Origin: Kitasatospora sp. NBC_01287
GTDB lineage: Bacteria > Actinomycetota > Actinomycetes > Streptomycetales > Streptomycetaceae
Length of the DNA stretch: 64,000 nucleotides
NCBI RefSeq assembly: GCF_026340565.1
Contig: NZ_JAPEPB010000001.1
Coordinates: 558,001 to 622,000, forward strand
Direction of reading: 5' to 3'
Below, piece by piece: positions 8,001 to 18,100 of this stretch (the first letter of the stretch is position 1; every line of letters starts with the position of its first letter). Under the pieces are notes generated by a model. It worked only from the letters and a program-made list of their open reading frames with translations, searched no databases and had not been told where the DNA came from. Position numbers and translations under genes: made by a program.

Positions 8001-11000
8001 CAGCTGCCCCGGCCTGGCCCGCGGCTATCTGAACCAGCCGGAGCTGACGGCCGAGAAGTTCACCGCCTACGAGCTCGACGGCACCACCCGCCGGGTCTAC
8101 CGCACCGGCGACCTGGCCAAGTGGCACCCGGACGGGCAGCTGGAGTTCATCGGTCGCGCCGACAACCAGGTCAAGCTGCGCGGCTACCGGATCGAGCTGG
8201 GCGAGATCGAGGCGGCACTGGCCGACCACCCGGCCGTCGACGCGGCGGTCGTGGTGCTGCGCGAGGACGCCCCCGCGGGCAGCGACGCCGGCGGTACGGG
8301 CAGTACGGGCGGTACGGGCGCGGCCAGGCTGGTCGCCTACCTGGTCGCCACCGGGACGGCGCCGACCACCGGCGAACTGCGCACCCACCTGCAGCGGCTG
8401 CTGCCGGACTACATGGTGCCCGCCGCCTTCGTCGCCCTGGAGCGCTTCCCGCTCAACCCGAACGGCAAGATCGACCGCCGCGCCCTGCCCGCCCCCGACA
8501 GCGCCCGCCCCGAACTGGACGCCGCCTACACCGCCCCACGCACCCCCGTCGAACTCGCCGTCACGGCCAGCTGGTCCGAGGTGCTGGGCATCGAGAGCAT
8601 CGGCGTGCACGACAACTTCTTCCACCTGGGCGGCCACTCGCTGCTCGCCACCCAGGTCACCAGCCGGCTGCGCAAGGCGCTCGGTGTCGAACTGCCCGTG
8701 CGGGCGCTGTTCGGCGCGCCGACCCCGGCCCAACTCGCCGCCGTGATCGAGGGCCTGGAGGCCGCCGAGACCAGCCGGATCACCCCCCTCCCCCGGGACG
8801 GCGGCCCGCTGCCGCTCTCCTTCGCCCAGCAGCGGCTCTGGTTCCTCGACCAGCTGCAGCCGGACCGCGCCGAGTACCTGATCCCGTTCGCCCTGCGCCT
8901 GACCGGCCCGCTGGACACCGCCGCGCTGCGCACCGCGCTGGGCGCGCTGACGGCCCGCCACGAGGTGCTGCGCACCCGCTTCACCGCCGACGCCGCCGGA
9001 CAGCCCGCGCAGCTGATCGACCCGCCGGCCGAGGCCGAGCTGACCATCCACCAGCTGGACCACCTCGCGGACCCGGCCGAGCGGGAGGCGGCGGCGCAGC
9101 GGATCGTCGCGGCCCAGGCGTTCCGACCGGTCGAGCTGACGGCGGGCCCGATGCTGCGCGCGGCGCTGGTCCGGCTCACCGAGCAGGAGGCGATCCTCAC
9201 CGTCACCGTCCACCACATCGCCTTCGACGGCTGGTCGGTGACCGTGCTCTCGCGCGAGCTCACCGAGCTGTACACGGCCGCCCGCGAGCGGCGCACGCCC
9301 GAACTGCCCACGCCGGCGGTGCAGTACGCCGACTACGCCGTCTGGCAGCGCGAGTGGCTCAGCGGCGACACCCTGGATCGGCAACTCGGCTACTGGCGCG
9401 AGCGGTTGACCGGACTGGAGCCGCTGGAGCTGCCCACCGACCACCGCCGCCCCGCGCAGCGCACCGGCGCGGGCGCCGCCGTCGCCTTCACCGTCCCCGC
9501 CGAGCTGGGCGAGCGGCTGAGGAGCACGGCCGCCGGGCAGGGCGCGAGCCTGTTCATGACGCTGCTGGGCACCTTCCAGCTGCTGCTGGCCAAGTACAGC
9601 GGCCAGCAGGACATCGCGGTGGGCACGCCGATCGCCGGGCGCAACCGGGCCGAACTGGAGGAGCTGATCGGCTTCTTCGTGAACACGCTGGTGCTGCGCA
9701 CCGACCTCTCCGGCGATCCGACCTTCGCCGAGCTGCTGGAGCGGGTCAAGGAGACCGCGCTCGGCGCCTACGAGCACCAGGACCTGCCCTTCGAGCGACT
9801 GGTGGGGGAGCTGGCCCCGCAGCGCGACCTGAGCCGCAACCCGCTCTTCCAGACCCTGTTCGTGCTGCAGAACGTGCCGGACTTCGACACCTGGCAGCTC
9901 CCGGACCTGACCGTGGAGCCGGTTCAACTGTCGGCGCAGGACGCCAAGTTCGACCTGGCGATGTACCTCACCGAGGCGGCGGACGGCGGCCTGGAGGGCG
10001 CGGTCGTCTACAGCACCGACCTCTTCGAGCAGGCCACCGTCACCCGGCTGGTCGGCCACTTCCAGACCCTGCTGGCCGCCGTCACCGCGCGCCCCGGGGC
10101 GAAGCTGTCCGAGCTGGAACTGCTCGGCGCGGCCGAGCGGCGGCGGATCCTGGTCGACTGGAACGACACCGCCACCCCCTACCCCGACACCGCGACGATC
10201 CACCGCCTCTTCGAGGAGCGGGCCGAGCGCGACCCCGCCGCCACCGCCGTCACCTGCGGGGAGCGGACCCTGACGTACCGTCAGCTGAACGAGCGGGCCA
10301 ACCAGCTCGCCCACCACCTGCGTGGCCTGGGCCTCGGCCCGGACACCCCGGTCGGGGTCTGCCTGGAGCGGAGCCCGGAGCTGATCTGCGCCCTGCTCGG
10401 CATCCTCAAGGCCGGCGCCGCCTACGTCCCGCTCGACCCGGAGCACCCCGCCGAGCGGCTCGGCTACCTCATCGATGACACCGCGACGCCGCTGGTCCTC
10501 ACCCGCACGGCGCTCGCCGACCGGCTGCCCGCCGGTACCCCCGTGCTGGACCTGGACCGCGACCACGCCGAGATCGCCACCCGGCCGACCACCGACCCGA
10601 CCCCGCTGGCCGGCCCCGAGCACCTCTGCTACCTGATCCACACCAGCGGCTCCACCGGCCGGCCCAAGGGCGTGCGGATCGAACACGGCGGTGTGGTCAA
10701 CTACCTGGCGGGAATGCAGGACGAGTTCCCGATCGCGGCCGGCGAGGGCTTCCTGCAGGCCACCCCGCTCTCCTTCGACGTCTCCGCCTACGAGATCTTC
10801 TGGCCGCTCTGGCGCGGGGCGAACGTCGTCCTGGTGCCCGGCTCGGAGCGGCTCGACATGACCCGCGTCACCCGGCTGATGCGCGAGAACCGGATCGTCG
10901 GACTGCACTTCGTGCCCAGCCTGCTCGACCTCTTCGTCACCGAGGCCCGCCCCGAGGACTGCACCCACCTGCGGTACGCCTTCGCCAGCGGCGAGCCGCT

Positions 11001-12060
11001 GCAGCCGGCCCTGGTCAGCCGGTTCCTGGACCGCTTCCCCGGCGACCTGATCAACCTCTACGGCGCCACCGAGGTCTCGGTGGACACCACCTTCTGGCGC
11101 GCCGACCGCTCCGCGCCCACCGGCCCGGTGCTGGCCGGGCGGCCGATGATCAACCAGACGGTCTACGTGCTCGACCGGGACGGCCGCCCGGTGCCCTCCG
11201 GGGTGCTGGGCGAGGTCTACCTGGGCGGGGCCAGCGTCGGCCAGGGCTACCACAACCGGACCGAGTTGACCGCCGAGCGGTTCCTGCCCGACCCGTTCGC
11301 GGCAGGTCCGCGGGCGCGGATGTACCGCACCGGCGACCTCGGCCGGTTCACCGCCGCCGGCGAGCTGGACCTGCTCGGCCGGGTCGACCGGCAGGTGAAG
11401 CTGCGCGGCGTGCGGATCGAGCTCGGCGAGATCGAGGCCACCCTGCTCGGCCACGACACCGTCGGCAGCTGCGCCGTCGTGGTCCGCGAGGACGAGGCGG
11501 CCGGCGCAGCCGGCCGGGCCGGAGCCCCGGGCGGCGGGAAGCGGCTGACCGCCTACTGCGTGGCGGCGCCCGGGCGGGAGATCGACCTGACCGCGCTGCG
11601 GGCCTGGGCCGGCGAGGTGTTGCCCCGGGCCATGGTGCCGGCCGCCTTCATGGTGCTGGCCGAACTGCCGCTCTCCGCCAACGGCAAGGTCGACCACAAG
11701 GCGCTGCCCGCGCCCGACGGCGCCGGGGTCGAGACCGGAGCCGGGTTCACCGCGCCGCGCGACGAGATCGAGATCGCCATCGCGGAGATCATGGGCGAGG
11801 TGCTCGGCCTGGACCGGATCGGCATCCACGACAGCTTCTTCGAACTCGGCGGGCACTCGCTGCTCGCCACCCAACTCGTCAACCGGATCGAAACCCTGAC
11901 CGGAGTCCGCGTGAGCCTGCGGAAGCTCTTCCTGGTCCCGACGGTCCTCGGCATAAAGAGCCAGCTCATCGAGCTGCTCGACGCCGAGTCCGACAGCGAC
12001 GGCAGCGGCAGCGGCGGCAGCGGCGAGGCCCTCGGGGCCGACGCCCGCTCGACCTCCTGA
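5035..12060 (+). CDS. NRPS-A: vestigial PCP-C-A-PCP-C-A-PCP (modules 4-5)
   Basis: A 2,341-residue nonribosomal peptide synthetase. Residues 15-130 resemble a carrier protein, but its attachment serine is replaced (LGGSAAL instead of LGGxSL) and nine pentapeptide repeats interrupt it (residues 38-82). Then come C (about 166-600, HHAVFDG at 303-309), A4 (about 625-1150), PCP (Ser1202 in LGGHSL), C (about 1255-1690, HHIAFDG from 1393), A5 (about 1700-2220) and PCP (Ser2275). Both C domains keep the catalytic HHxxxDG. Pocket residues aligned by hand to GrsA are D-S-G-W-R-G-G-Q-E for A4, which I cannot assign, and D-V-Y-H-F-S-L-V-D for A5, which matches Ser/diaminopropionate-type pockets and fits the sbnAB genes. 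There is no thioesterase. It is first in a + strand operon with NRPS-B and NRPS-C. Its PCP-like N-terminus suggests it receives a chain from NRPS-D. Confidence 0.93.
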   Translation: MTTNPMAEPRRDELSPAEQRIAEIWCELLTADTSTAHAIGADAPGADAIGADAPSADAIGVDAPSADAPSADAIGVDAITGDSDFYALGGSAALAAEMADLVAAAFGTEFRLDAVSAPLTVGSISSHLADQAVLQAMRLFEDGADFELEAAGGAEEPAIPAAVRDGGPLPMSFAQQRLWFLDQLDPGRAEYLIPIGLRITGALDTAALTAALSGLVARHEVLRTRFVTDEDGQPAQVIGAPRPVALSAHDLRHLSDPDAREESARRIVDGEAFQPVDLATGPLLRAVLVRLADAEHILAVTVHHAVFDGWSTGIFSRELTALYAAASGASGVSYAPGVSYAPGTAPALPEPPLQYADFAVWQRGWLTGEVLDRQLGYWRDRLTGTEPLELPTDHRRPAARSGNGAEITFSVPTELADRARALAAETGASLFMTLLATFQLLLSKYSGQQDITVGTPIAGRNRAEIEEMIGFFVNTLVMRTDLTGDPTFRQLLERVKESALGAYDHQDLPFERIVEELAPERDLSRNPLFQTMFVLQNVPDTSSWNLAGLAVEPMELEAQDAKFDFTCYLTETAAGGLDGMIVFTTDLFEAATMDRLAGHFQALLAAATADPERRISELELLTATERRQLLVDWNGARLDAVDDLTIPQLFERQAALRPDAVAVTATGTATATATVLTYRQLNERANQLAHHLRERHGITTGTPIGLCLERGPDLICALLGILKAGAAYVPLDPEYPTERLDYMVEDSGAPLIITQHDHRDRFAAAVPRLLLDREWPTGETRDPAPAAGPDDLAYLVYTSGSTGRPKGVQIEHGALRARMRETVRRLDLTPRDRVLQFASIAFDSSVGQTFAPLSCGASVALRDAQWDPAGLAELIRRSGVTVAWLTPTAFGALTAQIEGPGSLGEELRLVRLGGEALQQEQVRQWFERCDVPLVNGYGPSEGAQEAATARIEAPGRFVPIGQPVGNTEVFLVDRHGHPVPVGVPGEILISCPGLARGYLNQPELTAEKFTAYELDGTTRRVYRTGDLAKWHPDGQLEFIGRADNQVKLRGYRIELGEIEAALADHPAVDAAVVVLREDAPAGSDAGGTGSTGGTGAARLVAYLVATGTAPTTGELRTHLQRLLPDYMVPAAFVALERFPLNPNGKIDRRALPAPDSARPELDAAYTAPRTPVELAVTASWSEVLGIESIGVHDNFFHLGGHSLLATQVTSRLRKALGVELPVRALFGAPTPAQLAAVIEGLEAAETSRITPLPRDGGPLPLSFAQQRLWFLDQLQPDRAEYLIPFALRLTGPLDTAALRTALGALTARHEVLRTRFTADAAGQPAQLIDPPAEAELTIHQLDHLADPAEREAAAQRIVAAQAFRPVELTAGPMLRAALVRLTEQEAILTVTVHHIAFDGWSVTVLSRELTELYTAARERRTPELPTPAVQYADYAVWQREWLSGDTLDRQLGYWRERLTGLEPLELPTDHRRPAQRTGAGAAVAFTVPAELGERLRSTAAGQGASLFMTLLGTFQLLLAKYSGQQDIAVGTPIAGRNRAELEELIGFFVNTLVLRTDLSGDPTFAELLERVKETALGAYEHQDLPFERLVGELAPQRDLSRNPLFQTLFVLQNVPDFDTWQLPDLTVEPVQLSAQDAKFDLAMYLTEAADGGLEGAVVYSTDLFEQATVTRLVGHFQTLLAAVTARPGAKLSELELLGAAERRRILVDWNDTATPYPDTATIHRLFEERAERDPAATAVTCGERTLTYRQLNERANQLAHHLRGLGLGPDTPVGVCLERSPELICALLGILKAGAAYVPLDPEHPAERLGYLIDDTATPLVLTRTALADRLPAGTPVLDLDRDHAEIATRPTTDPTPLAGPEHLCYLIHTSGSTGRPKGVRIEHGGVVNYLAGMQDEFPIAAGEGFLQATPLSFDVSAYEIFWPLWRGANVVLVPGSERLDMTRVTRLMRENRIVGLHFVPSLLDLFVTEARPEDCTHLRYAFASGEPLQPALVSRFLDRFPGDLINLYGATEVSVDTTFWRADRSAPTGPVLAGRPMINQTVYVLDRDGRPVPSGVLGEVYLGGASVGQGYHNRTELTAERFLPDPFAAGPRARMYRTGDLGRFTAAGELDLLGRVDRQVKLRGVRIELGEIEATLLGHDTVGSCAVVVREDEAAGAAGRAGAPGGGKRLTAYCVAAPGREIDLTALRAWAGEVLPRAMVPAAFMVLAELPLSANGKVDHKALPAPDGAGVETGAGFTAPRDEIEIAIAEIMGEVLGLDRIGIHDSFFELGGHSLLATQLVNRIETLTGVRVSLRKLFLVPTVLGIKSQLIELLDAESDSDGSGSGGSGEALGADARSTS
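5146..5280 (+). repeat. 15-bp tandem repeats, nine pentapeptide units in NRPS-A
   Basis: Nine in-frame 15-bp units encode A-(I/P)-(G/S/T)-(A/V/G)-D pentapeptides (AIGAD, APGAD, AIGAD, APSAD, AIGVD, APSAD, APSAD, AIGVD, AITGD). They sit where the loop between helices 1 and 2 of a carrier protein would be. The unit length keeps the frame, so copy number can vary without breaking the gene. Confidence 0.85.
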
Positions 12061-12144
12061 CCCGCGCCCGGACCGACACGGAAGACCGGCTCTCCCAGGC
12101 AATCGTCCGTCCGCGATCACGTGGACAGTGAGGAACGAATCATC

Positions 12145-15100
12145 ATGAGCGAGAAGTCCAGCGAGACGTCCATCGAGAAGTCCAGCGAGTCCCGACTGCT
12201 CTCCCGGATGCGGCAGCGCGCCACCGCCGACCGGATCGCCCGCCGCGCCACGACCGGCCCGGTGCCACTCTCCTTCGCGCAGCAGCGGCTCTGGTTCCTG
12301 GACCAGCTCGAACCGGGCGGGGCGGAGTACCTGATCCCCTTCGGTCTGCGGGTCACCGGGCCGCTGGACGTCAGCGCGCTGCGGACCGCGCTGTCCGGGC
12401 TGGTGGTGCGCCACGAGGTGCTGCGCACCCGGTTCACCGCCGACGAGGCGGGGCAGCCCGCGCAGTTGGTCGACGCGCCCTGGCCGGTCGAGGTCGGCGT
12501 GCACGACCTGCGGGAGGCCGAGGAGCGCGAGGCGGCGGCCCGGGACCTGCTGCGGAGCGCCGCGCTGCGGCCCTTCGACCTCGCGGCGGGGCGGCCGCTG
12601 CGGGCGGACCTGGTGCGGCTGGCGGACGAGGAGCAGTACCTGCTCCTGACGGTCCATCACATCGTGGCCGATGGCTGGTCGGAGGGCATCCTGGCCCGCG
12701 AACTGCGCGAGCTCTACGCCGCCGCGCTGGCCGATCGGGCGGCCGAACTGCCCGAACCGACCCTGCAGTACGCCGACTTCGCGGTGTGGCAGCGGCAGTG
12801 GCTGAGCGGCGGCACGCTGGAGCGGCAGCTGGACTACTGGCGCGGTCAGCTGGCCGGCGTCGAGCCGCTGGAGCTGCCGACCGACCACCGGCGGCCCGCA
12901 CGGCACGGCGGCGCCGGCGACTCGGTGCCGTTCGCCGTCCCGGCCGAGATCGCCGAGCGGCTCAGGAGCGCGGCAGCCGGCCAGGGCGCGAGCCTCTTCA
13001 TGGTGCTGCTAGCGGCGTTCCAGCTGCTGCTGTCCAAGTACAGCGGCCAGCAGGACATCGCGGTGGGCACCCCCATCGCCGGCCGCAACCGGGCAGAGGT
13101 CGAGTCCCTGATCGGGTTCTTCGTCAACACCCTGGTGCTGCGCACCGACCTCTCCGGCGATCCGACCTTCACCGAGTTGCTGGAGCGGGTCAAGGAGACC
13201 GCGCTGGGCGCCTATGACCACCAGGACCTGCCCTTCGAGCGGCTGGTGGAGGAGCTGGCGCCCGAGCGCGACCTGAGCCGCAACCCGCTCTTCCAGACGA
13301 TGCTGGTGCTCCAGGCACCGGGCGGCGACGCCGCGGCGGGGGCGGGGACGGACGCCGGGGCGGACGCGGGCGGGTGGCAGTTCGCCGGGACGCGGGTGGA
13401 GCCCGTGGAGATCCGGCGGGGCGTGGCGAAGTTCGACCTGACGCTCACGCTGGTGGAGACCGGTGACGGCCTGGACGCGGCGGTTGAGTACCGGACCGAC
13501 CTCTTCGAGGCGGCGACGGTGCGGCGGCTGGTCGGGCACTTCCAGACCCTGCTGGCGGCGATCGCCGAGCGGCCGACAGCCGCGCTGAGCGAGTTGGAGA
13601 TGCTCACGGCCGCCGAGCGGCAGCAGATCGTCATCGACTGGAACGCCACCCAGGGCCCCTACCCCGACACCGCCACCATCCACTCCCTCATCGAAGAACG
13701 CAGCGAACGCGAACCCGACGCCATCGCCCTCACCCACGGCGACGTCTCTCTGACCTACCGCCAGGTCAACGAGCAGGCCAACCAACTCGCCCACCACCTA
13801 CGCACCATCAACGGCATCACCCCCGACACCCTCATCGCCGTCTGCCTGGACCGCAGCCCCGAACTCATCACCACCCTCCTCGGCATCCTCAAAGCCGGCG
13901 CCGCCTTCGTCCCCCTGGACTCCGACTACCCCACCGACCGCATCACCTACATGATCCAGGACACCGCGACACCCCTCGTCATCACCCACACCGATCACGC
14001 CCACCGCCTCCCCACCGAAACCCCACTCCTCCTCGTGGACCACAACTGGCCCACGTCGGAGACGACCACCAACCCCACGCCCGTCGCCACCCCCGACCAC
14101 CTCGCCTACGTCATCTACACCAGCGGCTCCACCGGCCGACCCAAGGGCGTCCAACTCGACCACCGCGGCGTCGTCAACTACCTCCACTGGTGCAACCTCA
14201 ACTACCCCACCCAGACCCCCAACGGCATCGGCACCCTCCTCTACTCCTCCGTCACCTTCGACCTCACCATCACCGCCCTCTTCCTCCCCCTCATCCAAGG
14301 CCAACAACTCACCATCCCCGTACCCACACCCGACCAGAGCGCCTTCGACGCCGCCATCGACCTCATCCTCACCGGCACCCCCATCAGCTTCCTCAAAGCC
14401 ACCCCCTCCCACCTCGAAGTCCTCACCGCCCAACTCGAACTGACCGGCAAACACCACAACATCACCACCATCGTCGCCGGCGGCGAAGACCTCTCCCCCA
14501 CCCTCGCCAACCGCATCCTGACCACCGGCACCGGCCACACCGTCATCGCCAACGAATACGGCGCCACCGAAGGCTCCGTCGCCAACGTCATGAGCCTGAC
14601 CACCACCATCGACCCCACCTACCCCACCTCCTCGGTCGGCGTCCCCATCACCAACACCACCGCCTACATCGTCGACCGCTTCAACCACCCCGTCCCCATC
14701 GGCGTCCCCGGCGAATGCCTCCTCGGCGGCATCTGCGTCGCCCGCGGCTACCTCAACCGCCCCGAACTCACCACCACCCGCTTCATCGACCTGGCGATCA
14801 ACGGCACCACCCAGCACGTCTACCGCACCGGCGACCTCGTCCGCCTGCGCCCCAACGGCGAAATGGAATTCATCGGCCGCATCGACAACCAGGTCAAACT
14901 CCGCGGCTACCGCATCGAACTCGGCGAAATCGAGAACAACCTCCTCACCCACCCGCAGCTCTCGGACGTGACCGTGATCCTGCGTGAGGACACCCCCGGC
15001 GACAAGCGCCTGGTCGCCTACCTGGTCGCCGCGGCCGCGCCGAGCGCCGCCGAGCTCCGCACCCACCTCCAGCAGCACCTGCCCGACTACATGGTCCCCA

Positions 15101-18100
15101 CGGGATACGTCTTCCTCGACCAGCTGCCGCTGACGCCCAACGGCAAGGTCGACCAGAAGGCGCTGCCGGCCCCGGACGGCGAACGCCCCGAGCTGGCGTC
15201 CGCCTACACCGCGCCGCGCACGCCCGTCGAGCAGGCGGTCACCGCGATCTGGTCCGCCATCCTGGGCGTCGACCCGATCGGCGTCCACGACAACTTCTTC
15301 CAGCTCGGCGGTCACTCGCTACTCGCCACCCAGGTCACCTCCCGGTTGCGCAAGGAGCTGGGGGTAGAGGTTCCGGTCCGAGCCGTCTTCATTGCGCCCA
15401 CGCCGGCCGAACTCGCCGCCGTCGTCACGGAGCTGGGCGCCGACCAGGCCGCTGGTCCGGCCACGCCGATCACCGCAGCGCCTCGGGACGGCGGGCCGCT
15501 GCCGCTCTCCTTCGCGCAGCAGCGGCTCTGGTTCCTCGACCAGCTGGAGCCGGGCAGCGCCGAGTACCTGGTGCCGTTCGGACTCCGGCTGCGGGGCCGA
15601 CTGGACCTCCCGGCGCTGGAAGCCGCCCTGGCCGGGCTGGTCGCGCGGCACGAGGTGCTGCGGACGCGGTTCACCGCCGACGAGGACGGCCACCCGACCC
15701 AGCGGATCGACGCCCCGCACCCGGTTCCGGTGACCCTGCACGACCTGCGCGGGATCGCCGACGCCGGGGCACGCGAGGAGGCCGCGCAGCGGCTGCTGGC
15801 GAGCGAGGGTGCCCGGCCGTTCGACCTGGCGGCCGACGCCCTGCTGCGGGCGGACGTGGTGCGGCTCGCCGACGAGGACCAGTTCCTGCTACTGACGCTC
15901 CATCACATCGTCTCGGACGGCTGGTCGGAAGGCATCCTGGCCCGCGAACTGCGCGAGTTCTACTCCGCGGCCGTTCGGCAGCGGCCCGCCGAGCTGCCGG
16001 AACTGGCGGCGCAGTACGCCGACTTCGCCCTGTGGCAGCGCGAGTGGCTGACCGGCGAGGTGCTGGACCGGCAGCTGGACTACTGGCGCGGTCAGTTGAC
16101 GGGCATCGAACCGCTGGAGCTGCCCACCGACCACCGCCGCCCCGCCGAGCGCGGCGGCACGGGGGACGCGGTCCGGTTCGGCGTCCCGGCCGAGGTGACC
16201 GAGCGGCTGAAGGCAGCGAGCGCCGAGCAGGGCGCGAGCCTCTTCATGACGCTGCTGGGCACCTTCCAGCTGCTGCTCTCCAAGTACAGCGGCCAGCAGG
16301 ACATCACGGTCGGCACCCCGATCGCAGGCCGCAACCGGGCCGAGGTCGAGGAGATGGTCGGATTCTTCGTCAACACGCTCGTCATGCGCGCCGACCTGAG
16401 CGGTGACCCGACCTTCCGGCAGGTGCTGGAGCAGGTCAAGGAGACCGCCCTGGGCGCCTACGACCACCAGGACCTGCCCTTCGAGCGGCTGGTCGACGAG
16501 CTGGCGCCCGAGCGCGACCTGAGCCGCAACCCGCTCTTCCAGACCATGTTCGTGCTGCAGAACGTCCCCGAGGGGGACACCTGGACGCTGCCCGGCCTGG
16601 CGGTCGAGCCGGTCGGCGTGCGCGGCCAGGCGGTCAAGTTCGACCTGCAACTGACCGTGGTGGAGAGCGGCGGCGAGCTCCACGCGGCGGTGGAGTACCG
16701 GACCGACCTCTTCGAGGCGGCGACGGTGCGGCGGCTGGTCGGACACTTCCAGACCCTGCTGGCCGCCGTGGCCGCCCGCCCCGACGCGAGGCTCTCCGAG
16801 TTGGAGATGCTCACGGCCGCCGAGCGGCAGCAGATCGTCATCGACTGGAACGCCACCCAGGGCCCCTACCCCGACACCGCCACCATCCACTCCCTCATCG
16901 AAGAACGGGCCGAGCGCGAACCCGACGCCATCGCCCTCACCCACGGCGACGTCTCTCTGACCTACCGCCAGGTCAACGAGCAGGCCAACCAACTCGCCCA
17001 CCACCTACGCACCATCAACGGCATCACCCCCGACACCCTCATCGCGGTGTGCCTGGACCGCAGCCCCGAACTCATCACCACCCTCCTCGGCATCCTCAAA
17101 GCCGGCGCCGCCTTCGTCCCCCTGGACCCCGACTACCCCACCGACCGCATCACCTACATGATCCAGGACACCGCAACACCCCTCGTCATCACCCACACCG
17201 ATCACGCCCACCGCCTCCCCACCGGCACCCCACTCCTGCTCGTGGACCACAACTGGCCCAGCACGGAGGCCACCCACAACCCCACGCCCGTCGCCACCCC
17301 CGACCACCTCGCCTACGTCATCTACACCAGCGGCTCCACCGGCCGACCCAAGGGCGTCCAACTCGACCACCGCGGCGTCGTCAACTACCTCCACTGGTGC
17401 GACCTCAACTACCCCACCCAGTCAGCGAACGGCATCGGCACCCTCCTCTACTCCTCCGTCACCTTCGACCTCACCATCACCGCCCTCTTCCTCCCCCTCA
17501 TCCAAGGCCAACAACTCACCATCCCCACCCCCACACCCGACCAGAGCGCCTTCGACGCCGCCATCGACCTCATCCTCACCGGCACCCCCATCAGCTTCCT
17601 CAAAGCCACCCCCTCCCACCTCGAAGTCCTCACCGCCCAACTCGAACTCGCCAACGCCAAACACAACATCGCCACCATCGTCGCCGGCGGCGAGGAGCTG
17701 ACGCCGACCCTCGCCAACCGCATCTTCGCCACCAGCGGTCGCACCACGGTCATCGCCAACGAGTACGGTGCGACCGAGGGTTCGGTCGCCAACGTGATGA
17801 GCCTGACCACCGACGTCGACCCGACCGCCGGTACCACCTCGGTGGGTGTTCCGATCACCAACACCACCGCCTACGTCGTCGACCGCTTCAACCACCCCGT
17901 CCCCATCGGCGTCCCCGGCGAATGCCTCCTCGGCGGCATCTGCGTCGCCCGCGGCTACCTCAACCGCCCCGAACTCACCACCACCCGCTTCATCGCCGAC
18001 CCCTTCAACACCACCGATCCCACCGCCCGCGCCTACCGCACCGGCGACCTCGTCCGCCTGCGCCCCAACGGCGAAATGGAATTCATCGGCCGCATCGACA

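Noticed and set aside
4996..12906. A 2,636-codon open frame antisense to NRPS-A
   Set aside because: It is a by-product of GC-rich codon bias: the residues are Gly/Gln/Arg/Val-rich and low in variety, there is no ribosome-binding site, and the + strand encodes complete NRPS domains.
13798..15315. Gly/Asp/Val-rich antisense frames and His/Pro/Arg-rich frames over the A domains
   Set aside because: They appear only where the cassette codon style makes stops rare in other frames, and they repeat identically wherever the cassettes repeat.
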